Below are positions 11,241 through 22,742 of a stretch of 64,000 bases of DNA, one piece after another. The first letter of the stretch is position 1; each line of letters opens with the position of its first letter. The DNA comes from Clitoria ternatea (lineage: Eukaryota > Streptophyta > Magnoliopsida > Fabales > Fabaceae): contig CM075676.1 of the NCBI GenBank assembly GCA_037962975.1, forward strand, positions 94,992,001-95,056,000. Direction: 5' to 3'. The notes under the pieces are model-generated. The model was not told the origin of the DNA. It ran no database searches and saw only the letters and a program-made list of their open reading frames with translations. Both the position numbers and the translations under genes were made by a program.

Positions 11241-13181
11241 TCAGCCATCCCTAGCTCGGGCAATCATTTCCCTCATTTTACAAATTCGTCCTCTGCAGTA
11301 ATCTAAGAACGTTGCAATTTCTCTAGGAGTATTGACAGGGTTGGCCATTCCTTCCGCTTGTTTGAGTAAAAACGGGAGATCTTCTAGAGTCCCGTTAGCC
11401 AGGTACGCCAGCTTAGCAAAGCGATCCATCCATAAGTGAACAGTTTCATTTTGTTCAGCTTCCAAGAGGCGTATGGTCTCTTGACAATCTTGTTCAATGT
11501 TCATGGTGCGTTGTCGCTCCCTATTTATTTCCTGCTCGCAAGCTTTTACCACTTCATTGAGCTGTTGTTCCAATTTGTGGACTTGTGTCTGTAGGAGCTC
11601 CTTTTGCACCATGATATTCTGCTCATTTTCTTTTGATTGCGCCAGCATATCCTTCAAAAGATGTTTCTCAGCCAGGATGGTATCACTTTGCTTGTTTTTA
11701 ATTTTTAGTTGAGAATTGGCCGCTTGAAGACATTGGTCTTGTTTTATCATGTAGTTTTCATCAATCTTTCGTTTCTTCCTAATCTCTTCAACAGCTTGCT
11801 TGTTCTCCAGGTTCTCCCTTTTCTAAAGGGTGTATTCTTGCTGACATCTCAATAAGTCTTCCTCTAGCCTCTTGTTCTTGGCAGCTAACTCTTCTATTTT
11901 GGTCTTTAGCGCCTTGGTTGCTTCATCCTCCGCAACAAGTGATGGAGCAGGAGGATTTCCCTGGAGATGAGGGGGACTTCTGAAGGGTAATTTAACAATA
12001 GAGACCCTATTCAGGATCCACTCATAATATTCTTCTCTGACAGCATGGCTTCGGGCCCCCAGCTCTCTTCCCCTTCGGTGGACTTTCTTCCATGCATTCG
12101 CTATATCCCAAATGACAAAGACACAGCTTCCCTTCGAGTAATATGAGATGAAAGGAGTGAGAGACTCTTCATCAGGTGGTCCAAGCAAAGGATAAGCTAG
12201 CTGACGCTTGGCTATGATGGGATTATAGTTGATACATCCTTGCGTACCAATAAGGGGAACATTTGGGTAATTTCCACAGTGATGAACAATTGATTCAACT
12301 TCCAACCATTGGGGATACCACCTAACTTTCTCAGCTGTGAGCCCTATAAGGTGATTGGCCCACTCACGCCCACTTTTCACTGCTAATTGACATAGCTTCA
12401 GATCAGAAACCGGACATTTGGCCTTACAGACTTGGTGGAAAACATGCGATGTGAGCCATACATACAAAACAGGTAAACAACAAACAACCCTTTTTCCACC
12501 TTGTGTGTGGCAGAAATCTATGGTACAGTACACGTTTGCCAATACAGCCGTGACAGGATTCTCAAGCCTGTGCTTGCGAGCTAGGAATACGGCGATAGCA
12601 TCATAATCCACATAATTATCAATGTTGGGGAACAAAACAACTCCATAGATGGTAATAGCTAGAGCATCCATGAAGGCTTCCCAATCTTCCTTTTCTGCCA
12701 GGACCTGCATATGTTTCTCGAGAAATTCTCGAGTGAATCCGGGGATCTGATTTCTATTTAGTTGTGCGTCCCTTAAGGTGTCAGGACGGATCTTCAGAAC
12801 ACGGGCGACGGAAGCAATAGTTGCATGATGGTCGAGATGACGATAAGGTATCTGTCCTTCCAAAGGCATCCCCAAGATTTGTTCAAATTCTTCAATAGAT
12901 GGGGCCAACTGAAAGTCTCTAAATGTGAAACATCTGAGAGGTGGGTCATAGAATTGTGCTAAGGCAGTGATTGCCTCAGTTTGCACTTCCACTTCTAACA
13001 ACTTCAGAATCCTTCCATACTTTCTTGTAAAAGCCATTTTCTGTGTCAGGTTTAATTTTCTCCCCATTGTTTGCAGACTACCCATGTCAATCTTCTTGGC
13101 CTTAAGGTGCAATACTTTCCTCAACTCGGTCACATTTGTGTCACAACTATCAGATCTCATGTTAATTTCCATATTGCTCAA
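11241..13181 (-). pseudogene. Ogre ORF1 protein, split by one in-frame TAG
   Basis: This is a 646-residue frame containing a single stop, TAG at 11823-11825, after residue 452. The N-terminal domain resembles the ORF1/plant-mobile-type proteins of legume Ogre elements (FTFRDFQLAPSIEEFEQILG, then RKHRLENPVTAVLANVY and a WANHLIGLTAEKVRWYPQW segment). The C-terminal 230 residues are a long coiled coil rich in Lys, Glu and Gln, ending in a small domain (TPREIATFLDYCRGRICKM). The coiled coil continues in the same frame straight through the stop. Its biochemical role is not established; a host-protein-like function in packaging or regulation has only been guessed. Confidence 0.85.
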
Positions 13182-14237
13182 AGGTACCTGCTAAGTTCCA
13201 AACAGCTTCCTGCAAGAGCAAAGAGAGAGAGAAAAAGAAATCAGTTTCTGTCATGTTTTGTGAACCACTACTTCTTTATTAATTTATTGGAAAACACTTT
13301 CAGTTTGAGAAGTCATGTGAAACTAAAGTCGCATGGGTTATGGATCTTCCTAACGTCATCAATATCTGCTTGAATAGAATTTTGTTTTCATTTTTGTTTT
13401 GACGATTGGGAAGATCTATAACCCAGGACCTATAAGTACACAAAAAGAGAAGGGGAACTGCTTGCTTGTTAAAGGATTACTATTTTTAGAAAGAAAAATG
13501 ATTCACCCCTCTTTCGGAATAAAGTAACCCTTTGAACATGTAGTTCATCAATTTTGGATTTAAAGGGAAAGCGAGAATGAGATAAGGTATAGTAAAGCCT
13601 GCCCTTTTGTGCCTTAAGCCAGGTTTTTCTGAAAGTCTTTTCTGGGACCTATAGCTTATCTAACAGTGGATTTCTCACATTGGGTGGCTTCCGCTAGACT
13701 TCTAGAAGGTCACCAGAGCCAAGATCCTAATCATGACAGGGACGCAAACAGTGAGGAATTCACTAAGTGCGTATATCATGAGAGGTCGAACTCTGGTTGA
13801 GGTTCTCACGAATACCGGATAGGAAGTACATCCCATACGATTCCGTTACCAACCTCTCCTAACTTAAGCTTCATTTGGGGCCCGGGTATAGGGCGCCTCT
13901 CATAGGTGTGTGCAAATAATTGTGAGTGTAGTGTGTGAAAGGGCAGTCCATACCTTATACCTTACCCATCCTACACAAAGAACAAACACAGTGCAAATAT
14001 ACAAAGTTGTCTACCCTAGGGTTCAATATTTGCGGAAAAGTAACATGGTCTCCTACCCTAGGGTTCGATAAGCATGCAAACATAGATAATGAAACAAATA
14101 ACTATATACGATTAAAACAAGAACAAACTTTCACAACAATTAACAGAAAATAAAACGAGGGAGAAGAAATCCAAGCTAACAAAGGCTATATAAAAAGAAC
14201 ATGCGCTTTCAATCAAACCGGCCTGACTCTCTTAAGT
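13182..14237 (-). other. Leader of the Ogre element between primer site and ORF1
   Basis: About 1 kb without a convincing coding frame. The direct word CCCTAGGGTTC occurs twice (near 14013 and 14059). Long untranslated leaders are usual in Ogre elements. Confidence 0.6.
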
Positions 14238-14256
14238 GTCCCCAGTGGAGTCGCCA
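14238..14256 (-). promoter_or_regulatory. Primer-binding site of the Ogre element (tRNA-Arg type)
   Basis: The minus strand reads TGGCGACTCCACTGGGGAC, two bases from the LTR end. It matches the tRNA-Arg-complementary primer site known for Ogre elements. Confidence 0.85.
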
Positions 14257-14258
14257 TC

Positions 14259-17121
14259 TGTCGCAACCTGGATCGCGACGGCGCGGCGAAAAAGAGAAAG
14301 AGTATCGAATGAAACAGGGAGTCGCCACCAACGTTTTTATCCATAGGAAAAACATTGGGAAAAAACTAGGTTCAGTAAAGCACTGGTTAAAAAAATTGAA
14401 ATCCAAGTTCGGGAGTCGGTTACGAGTAGGGAAGGTATTAGCACCCTACATCGCCTGTCAAAGACAGTACCAAGATTGAAAGCACAACATAAATAGCCTT
14501 AAATAAAACATGGTTTCTTCCCTTTTATTTTGAAAATGATAGAATGGAGTAGAGAACTGTACAGACATAGAATGTTAAAGCGAGGTTAATGGGACATTTT
14601 GTCCGAATTAAGCTCGACTTCGATATGAGACAGAGAGGGTGAGAGAATGCCAATAAGACGTCACGTCTAAATTAAACATCCTCGGGTAAAAAGGATAGGG
14701 ATAGGAAAGAGATAAGCGGGACGTCTCGTCCTAAGTATCCCTTCCCTATGAAATTATGGCGAGGCTTGAGCAAAACTAGGGGGAAACCAACAAGACGTCA
14801 CGTCTAAATTGATTTTCACGGAAGTGACCAAAGAAAGGAACATTTATGAAAGAAACATAAAAGTAAGGAAATAAATCAACAAAAAAGGAAATAAGAAAGA
14901 CGGGCCCGACAGGAGTTAAAGTCCTGCTCCTACGTATTCTTGAATTATCAAGAAATCAGGGTTACGTAGTTCTGAATGTTTTTCTTTTAGGAAAAGACTT
15001 AGGAGATGATGATGGATGTCACTGAGGTGGGGGACTCGTACAAGGCGAAGTTCTTCGCACGTGTACGAATCCTAAAGGGGTTGTGTAGAAGGGAGTGTTC
15101 CCGTACGACACTATATTTTTTTTAAAAAAAAGGAAGAAAAAGAATTTTTAGACTGGAAAATAAAACATATACAAAATCACTTATTTTTATTATATGTGCT
15201 TGTTAGGGAAAAGGACAAAAATATTAACAGTGTAAACTATGGCACACAAACGAACATAACCAACAAACAGCGAACTGACAGGAAAATAAAAGGGTAAAAG
15301 TAAAAGAAATAAGGAACAGGGTGGAACCGGTGTGATGGGCTCAGAACCGATGTGTGAGTCAAACGCAGTGACGGTGTCTGACTGATTCCGGACTTGCATG
15401 CTGATAGAAGCACTGGACCGGTGTTGGGCACGAATGCTGAAAACTGAAGAGTGTAGCCGATATTGGTGGGAGCTAATCCGAGGTGAGGGAGTGACTGGGC
15501 GCTGTGTATGGACGACGTTGAGGATTGGCAAGGGTAATGACTAGGTAAGGTGCAGTATGGAATCTGGGGAATAATTTAGTACTGGGACGGTGTAGGAGAA
15601 GGGGTGAGGAGGTCGGTTTTGATGAGGACGGTTTCGGGAGAAAGGGACGGTGTTGTGGCTTGATGGACAATGTATTTGCTGGACGGTGTAGTATTTTGGG
15701 GGGTATTGGGACGGTGTAGTGTTTAAGGAGTATTGGAAGTGTTCAGGAGTTGTTGGGACGGTGTGGAGAGATTAGGACGGATTAGGGCAGAACTGGGCGG
15801 TGTTCGGGGATATAGATACGATATGGTAAGTTTAGGAGATCGGTGTGAAAGGCTATAGTGAATCGGTGGAGTGGATGAGGATCTGAGGGAGGACAGTGCT
15901 GTTGGGAGGATGCTGTTAGGACGATGTGGGTTGGAGGCTGAGACGGTGTGGTGTTCAAGGAATATGGAGATGGTGAATTGGGAGGTGTTGGGATGGTATA
16001 GTTTGGGGAGGTGTTTATATTGGTGATTGGTGATTATGACAAGTTATTGGTTTTCCAGTGGGGAAGGGTTTCAGAAGGTCTTCAAAGAAATCAGAGAGAG
16101 TTTTGAAAAAAGCTTCCTTGCGAACCAGCCTCTCAAAAACGCAACCCCCATAGCTTCTTTGGCTGGGGTATTTATAAGGCTTAAAGGTATGGGTTGAGTG
16201 TTTGGGACAACCAGAGTTCCCACTTACCCATACGCATAGTGGTGCCACCCTGGCCACTATCTGTTTGTGGGGAGCAGGGTTTCAGTGGGGTATTTTTAAT
16301 TGTCCACTTTCGCCTCCCTGTCTGCCATTCTTGGGGAGTGCGATTCCAGGTCATCATGCACAAATTTCCGACCTCGCCCATCTGTTGTCAAATTTATGAC
16401 ATCGGTTAGCAAAGACATCAGTTGGACGGAGTCTCCATTGATCCGTTGTGGTGTCAAGAACCTTTACCTATGTCTTCACACCGGTTGAGTCTTTCAAAGT
16501 AATCACAGGGGCGGTGTTCTCCTTCCTAGTCCGGATCTACTACCAGCTGGTGTGCCTATTTTTGATCTGAGTCCGCCCACGAGATCGTCGTTTCTTACTT
16601 GGGCCGGACTCACTCGTCTTTTTGTTGTCAGATCCGCGACATCGGCCATTAAGGGACTCCTGAGGTGAGGACGGTTGGGCGGAGTGTTGAGGTGAGGACG
16701 GTTGGGCGGAGTTGAGGTGAGGACGGTTGGGCGGAGTTGAGGTGAGGACGGTTGGGCGGAGTTGAGGTGAGGACGGTTGGGCGGAGCGTTGAGGCGAGGA
16801 CGGTTGGGCGGAGCGTTGAGGCGAAGACGGTTGGGCGGAGTTGAGGTGAGGACGGTTGGGCGGAGTGTTGAGGTGAGGACGGTTGGGCGGAGTGTTGAGG
16901 TGAGGACGATTGGGCGGAGTTAAGGTGAGGTTTAGGTTGGGTGGAGTGTTGAGGTGAGGACGGTTGGGCGGACTCTTGAAGTGAGGACGGTTGGGCGGAC
17001 TCTTTAAGTGAGGACTGTTGGGCGGAGTGGTTGTTCCCCCCTTTTGGAATTTGGACCGGTTATATTTCCATTTGGGACCGGTGTCTTTTCCATTTTGGTC
17101 GGACCGAAATAGGTGTTCACA
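14259..17121 (-). repeat. 5' LTR of the Ogre element (about 2.86 kb)
   Basis: Plus-strand ends are TGTCGCAACC and GGTGTTCACA. GC content drops sharply outside 17121, supporting that end. The LTR holds a degenerate run of GGGACGGTGT words (about 15600-16000) and a regular 25-bp array (16662-17029). ORFs in it are short and look like chance. Confidence 0.8.
16662..17029. repeat. Tandem array in the Ogre LTR, 25-28-bp unit, about 14 copies
   Basis: The core unit is TGAGGTGAGGACGGTTGGGC plus GGAGT. Some copies carry an extra GT or CGT, making 27-28 bp. Later copies drift (GGACGATT, GGTTTAGG, CTCTTGAAGTGAGG). The array lies near the outer, U3-side end of the LTR in element orientation. Confidence 0.9.
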
Positions 17122-17374
17122 TACGGTATTATGTAAAAATGAGAAAGTTAACAGTTTTACGGTTGTGTAAACTCTAGAATTTAATGCTTATCCTCGTTGA
17201 AATTTCTAAGAAATTAAAAATGAGAAAAGGATAGTTGAGGTAAAGAGTAGTATATCAATCATAATTGAGAATTTGACCTTCAAATCCATTTAAAATTTGA
17301 ATTTGATTTTCAATGAAAATTCTTTGGAAAAAATATAAGATTAACAATAATTAAACGATCAAAACATCATGGGT
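17122..17374. other. AT-rich spacer
   Basis: I see no gene, terminal repeat or regular array between the Ogre LTR and the CACTA-like end. Confidence 0.5.
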
Positions 17375-17714
17375 CATTACAAGGAAAAGGTGGTTTAGCG
17401 GCGGTTTTTTATGGGCATCGGTGGTTTTAACCGCCACCGAAATTAGCAGCACCTTCAAATGACCCCGGTAAATCCGATAGGAATTTGCGGCCGTTATTTA
17501 CAAATGGTTTTATAAATTTCAATGTCGCAATCATAGGTACTTGTCACGAGATTTAGAAGATTTACCAGTGGTTTTTAACTGATTAAATAACTGTTGCTAA
17601 ATGTTTTGTGTTCTATAAAGAATTATATGATTTATTGGTGGTTACGGTATTTAAATAACCGTCGCTAATTGCAATGACAATTTTTTTACATTATTATTAT
17701 ATTATTTACTAGTG
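17375..17714. mobile_element. CACTA-like transposon remnant
   Basis: The left end CATTACAAGGAAAAGG resembles the legume CACTA terminus CACTACAAGAAAA, followed by subterminal words of the TTAGCGGCGGTT type and their inverse (ACCGTCGCTAA near 17661). The right end TTACTAGTG reads CACTAGTAA on the minus strand. The flanking 3-bp target duplication is not preserved (GGT against ATG). It could be a degraded non-autonomous copy; no transposase is present. Confidence 0.5.
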
Positions 17715-17731
17715 ATGTCGCCATGATACTT

Positions 17732-20050
17732 TGATTTCGGGGACGAAATCTCTTTTAAGGAATGGTGTGTGTAACATTTTGGGTATTAAATTTAATTAAT
17801 TGTGTGGTAAAGAATTACTAAATAAATTATTTCAAAATACCATGAATTAAATTATATTATTGGTGAGATTTTAAGTCAATGATGAGATTAATTAGTTAAT
17901 TAATGGTGAATAATTAAGAGATTAGTTTTAAATTAAATTGCAGTACTAAATTATTAATTACCGAAGGGTAAAAGTAAAACTTAATTAATTATAAGAAATT
18001 AAAAATGTAAAAGAAATAATGGGATATGACCACTTTGCCTTTGAGGCTTTAAACTTTAATTTCTTTCTTTCTTCTTCTCGCACACACAAGGCAAAAGAGC
18101 AGAGCCCATTTCGTTTCTTCTCCACCATGATCGTGGACCTTGAAGGCTTAAATGAGACTTCGATTCTTGTATTAGATCGTAGAAGTGAGATGAACACGAG
18201 GGTAAGTCCACCTTCGAGTTTTCTTCCTTTCTCCTTCTAACCCGAGGATGGGAGTTTTCAAGGGAGTGTTGGTTTTTCTTTGTTCTTGCATATTAGAGCT
18301 TGAAAATGGGAATTGGTGTTGTGGTTGTTTCGATATGGCTAGGTAGCGAACCGAGTATCGGAAAGTCGTTAACGAAAACGAATTGCAAAATGGAGGTTAA
18401 AAATGACAAAGGTAAGCTTCTAGAACCTCGAATTGGGATTTTGAACTAGTTTGGCAAAGTGAATTACGATTTCAGAAATCGAATGATTAATCACTTTAAG
18501 TGAATTCTTGATCTTAGGTACTTCAAGAAAATCGGTGAGTGCGACGTTGGACCAGAGACCCGGTAGCGTGGAATCGAGATAAAGGGGTGTACTAGGTTAA
18601 GATTAATGTAGAAATTCTTTGCGCTAGTTGACGTATAGAAAAAGGGTAAATCATAACTGTTGTTGGGTTAATTTGACTAATTTCAATGATTTTATGAGAA
18701 TTGATTCAAGAATGATGATGAATTAAATTAATAATTGGAGGGGTAAGTCTAAAGTGGGAATAATAGTAGGGTATGATTTATATTAAATATAAGTGGTTGC
18801 GAATATTGAGAATTGTGAGTGAGAGATAAATTAATGAGTTGATACATAATTAGTTATAATAGTTTATTGGTAATTATAAGAACCTATGAGGTAATTTGTT
18901 TGGATAACTTAATGTGGTAAGGTAATATGATGTATTATAAACATATAAGTAGGTGGATGATGAATCATAATATAAATGGTGAAAGTATAAGCTGACGTGT
19001 GAGAATAATGAACAAAAAGTTTGTTTATACACACACATGCACGCGCACACATACACACATATATAGGTGTAATTGATAGAAAGATAGCATGAAGTATGAT
19101 AAGTTGTGATTGTAAATATATGAGTTATATCAATATAAGAATGAAATTGTGTGAATTGATGTTGATTTAAAAATTGTGACGTATAAGTTTGATAAGGAAT
19201 ATCTATGTAGATGAAATTGATAGCATGAGTATATGCAATAATGAGATAAAACCAGGATGTGATGATGAAATAAGAAGATTGATGATTGCAACAGTCTATG
19301 ACTTATGATAATTATAAGGTGATGTGTATGCGATGAAATTGTGTACTAATTTATGATGATTGTGTTTAATGTGCCTTAGTGGCGATGCAGAATTTGATTG
19401 AGAATGTATGATGCAAGAGGGGTCTATGTGACCACCCTTATGTTTGAATGCGGGTCGGGTCTGTGTGGTCGCCCTTATGTTTGAAATATGGCCAAGTCTA
19501 TGTGGTAGCCCTTTTTATTTAAAATGAGGCCTTTTTGCTAGTTATCGAAAAAAAGAGAATTTGAAATGAATATATATAATTGTATGATTGGGGACGATTA
19601 ACGGTTATTTTGCCCATCGGTTTTAGTTCTCGTAGTCAAGTAGAACCCAGTTGAGTTATCTAGTAGTCAAGTAGGACCCAATGGTTGAGGTGGAAAGCCA
19701 AGCAGGGCTCGGTGGACAAAGTCGGATTCACACGGTGTCAAGTAGAACCCCTAGTTGGAGGTCGATCCTTTTACTATTCAAATATTAAGGAGTCTTATTA
19801 TATTGTTTAAGAGTCAGTTGTGTACTCTATGATTGAAATTGATATAGCGATTGAAATTGAAGGTGATGATTAAATTTAATTTATACCGATGATGACTTCT
19901 GGTGATATACAAAGTAATCACATGAAAGACTTATACATTTATTTATAATGATTATATTGAGAATGATATGTGAAGCATATTGAGGGTATATTGATGTGCA
20001 TCAATAAAGACTTAGCAAATGAAATCTTAAGATGTGAAAGTGATTAACCA
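17732..20050 (+). mobile_element. Decayed 3' end and LTR of a Tekay/Del-type chromovirus
   Basis: GATTTCGGGGACGAAATCTC at 17732-17751 matches the sequence just before the 3' LTR of the complete element (43390-43409). After a purine-rich stretch the LTR starts TGTAACATTTTGGG at 17770. It shares ordered islands with the other chromovirus LTRs: a leader block ending in a splice-donor-like GAGG|GTAAGT (18202), an acceptor-like ATCTTAG (18517), and the CTCGTAGTCAAGTAG...GTTGAG block (19600-19770). No GTTACA end is found, so the right part is missing; the right boundary is approximate. Confidence 0.7.
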
Positions 20051-21639
20051 AATAAAATTTAATATATATATATATTATATAAATATATTAAAATATCATA
20101 TATTTTAATATATTAAATGATATAAATATTATACATTAAGTTAATATTTTAATATATAAATTATATGTATTATACATTTTAATATATGATATTAACATTT
20201 ATTGAATATAGAATTTATATATTAAAAATTTTATATATACAATTTTAATTCATAACATGTATTAAATATTATATTTTTAGTCATAAAAAATTTATATATT
20301 TTTTTATTTGATGTCAAAATATGAAACATTGATAAAAAAATAAAAATGATATTTAATAACATTTTTTAATTATATAAAAAATAATTGTGATAATATTTTG
20401 ATAGATGTTAGATTTAATTTTTATTAATAATTTCCCGTATTTCATACGTCCAGTATGGATTATTTTACGTTTTACTTATTTTTTTTTGGTAAAACGTTTT
20501 GCTCATTTTAAATCACTCAAAAATATCACATTGACATGTGAAGGTGGCACTGTGACCGTGAGACTGACGAGAGGATGATGCGAATGCGGTAGGTGGATGA
20601 GTGAACGGAGACACATACTGTCGATGTTTTTTTATTCCTTTTTTGCGTGCTTGATTTATTGATAAGATAACGTAATTTTAAAGTATTTATTTATTTATTT
20701 ATTTACGTGGATAAAAAAGTATACATCATATAAATATACCGTATGTAAAGAGATAGAAGTATATTTCCCAGAAAAAAGAGACAGAAGTCGAATGTGTCAC
20801 ATAATTACGTGATGTGTAATTCAGACGGTGGAAATATAACAACAGTAATATAAAAATAAATATAAATACAAATACAAATAACTAATTTCATAATTACTAC
20901 CTCAGTTTTTATTTAATTATTTACGTAGACTTTCAAAACTTTACTAAATATTCTTTCCGTTATTTTTTATAAATTCATAAAATAAAAAATGTTATTTTTG
21001 TTAATCTCCTTTGAAAATATTAAAAACATTCATTATATATCTTTTAAAGTTATAGGTTACGTTTAAAAAATTGATGTTTTTAAATTTGTAAAATTGATGT
21101 AGGATAATGATGTTTGATATTAAATAAGAGTAAAATTATAAAGATAAAATCATCTTTTATAAAATTAAAAACAATATATACTTCTTTAAAATCGTGTTAT
21201 AAATAAAAACTTATACAAATATTATAAAGAGTTTTTTTTCCAATAATCTCTGGATGGGAGAAAATGTATAATAAATAAAGAGAGATAAAGTAATTTAATA
21301 AATAATTGGTTAATAGGGAATATTGATATGTGATTAAAATATATAATATAATTGTATTTCTTTGTTTATATGTATTTTTTTATTTATGGACATTAAATAT
21401 ATAGAAACAAAGGTAGTAATAAAAATAATGGTTACATATTTACAATGTTATTAATATTTAATGTATTAGTTTTTTAATGTTATTTATTACATAAAAAATT
21501 AATAAACTTAAAAATATATATATATATAACAATGTTTGATAGACAAACATTTAATAATATTGAAAAATATTTATCCAATCTTAAATATAAACAACAAACA
21601 TTAATTAAGAAAGAATGTTAGTTGGTCTAAGCTTATATA
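20051..21639. other. AT-rich sequence without recognisable features
   Basis: Mostly A/T homopolymer-like and ATATAT-rich DNA. A short GC-richer island near 20540-20620 shows no frame. I see no gene, RNA or terminal repeat. Confidence 0.5.
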
Positions 21640-22012
21640 TAAAAAAATAGTTGGCTTTTTAATTTTATTAAGAAAAATAAATTATTCTCATCAATAATTC
21701 CTAAAACAATAAATTCTCTTCCATTCCAAAAGTAATTCATGCAGGAGAAAAACTTTGACCAATTTGATGTTTGCTTCCACTGATGCTTCATTATAATTTG
21801 ACATATTAAACCTATGCAATACTCCTGTTGTGTATCTTTTCTTATGCATATAAAAATTACTTTTGTTGTGTTTACAAATTCCATACCCAGGAAGTGCGTG
21901 TTCCCAAGTCTGTCATTTTAAACTCAGCTTTCATTTTCGCCTTCAATGTCTCAATCTCCTTTTGATAATTGCCCGTTATTAAGACATCATCCAGATACAA
22001 ACAATTGTTAGA
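21640..22012 (-). pseudogene. Ty1-copia reverse transcriptase fragment
   Basis: Read on the minus strand, a YLDDVLITGN motif (YLDD codons at 21986-21997) is followed by KAKMKAEFKMTDLG. After a frame change come MHKKRYTTGVLHRFNMSNYN and ASVEANIKLVK. These correspond in order to the active site and C-terminal part of Ty1-copia RT. At least one frameshift and later stops show it is dead. Flanking LTRs are not recognised. Confidence 0.8.
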
Positions 22013-22122
22013 AATAATATTCAATATCATTCAAAATTTTACAAGATAAATGACACAAATATTATTAGAATATATGAAAATAAAATGAAAAGATTAAAAT
22101 TTAAGAATAAAGGAATAAGTTA

Positions 22123-22742
22123 TAAACTAGTATCAGTCGGGGTGTAAGATCCGGTGTGGGACCAGCCACAAGAGTCAACTATAGAGAGTGTTTATACACC
22201 GGTACAGTGGGTATCTGGTATTGTAATATGATATCTCAGTAGGAAATACTGGCTTTGGAGTCCTAAAGATCCTTAACACCAAGCTTTTGTGTTGACAGAG
22301 GGCGAAAGGTGGTGTAACCTGCAAAGATTCTCCGAGGGAACAAGGATTCAAGTTCTGAGAGCTTGAGCAATGAAACAGTATATAATGAATAAGAACAAAC
22401 TAACCTCTCTGCATATGTGAATTGGCTATTTATAGGTGAGCACAGAGAATGAATCGTCAGGTGCAGGTGGGGTTAGGGGACAAATAATACACCATACAAT
22501 GTACGATTTTGTCACACGACGCGGGAGGGGCCGCGACTTCCGCAAAGGTCCCCTGACAGCTTTATCCTGTATCGGGTGATGTGGATGTTTTCCACTGTGT
22601 GAGGTGTTAACTTGGACATACCGGTGTAGGGAGAACGCCTGATACGGGGTTGACAGTCCGGAGGTCTGACTACAGCGTCGGTAGCATAATAAGGACTGAT
22701 AAAATTACATCTTGTCCTGGTACCGGTATCAAAACCGGATCA
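22123..22742 (-). mobile_element. Solo LTR of the Tat family, 620 bp, with target duplication AGTTA
   Basis: The first 30 bases align base for base with the LTR at 9591 (only about ten differences), and both end ACCGGATCA. AGTTA stands on both sides (22118-22122 and 22743-22747). The leading TG is now TA. No internal sequence is present, so this is a solo LTR left by LTR-LTR recombination. It is shorter than the 807-bp LTR at 9591, so it belongs to a different subfamily or has deletions. Confidence 0.92.

Larger units (their letters stand above)
10398..17121 (-). mobile_element. Ogre Ty3/gypsy retrotransposon, 5' part only, interrupted by the Tat element
   Basis: On the minus strand: LTR (17121-14259), primer-binding site, a leader of about 1 kb, ORF1 (13181-11241), and the start of gag (10938-10398), then the Tat insertion. 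ORF1 upstream of gag and a primer site matching tRNA-Arg are the hallmarks of Ogre. The remainder of gag and pol should lie beyond the left edge, on the far side of the Tat element. The base after the LTR (17122) begins TACGG, the presumed target duplication, whose partner is not in view. Confidence 0.88.

Noticed and set aside
18019..18240. 73-codon frame MGYDHFAFEA
   Set aside because: It is the leader island of a chromovirus LTR; equivalents at 32560, 33950 and 59950 are not coding.
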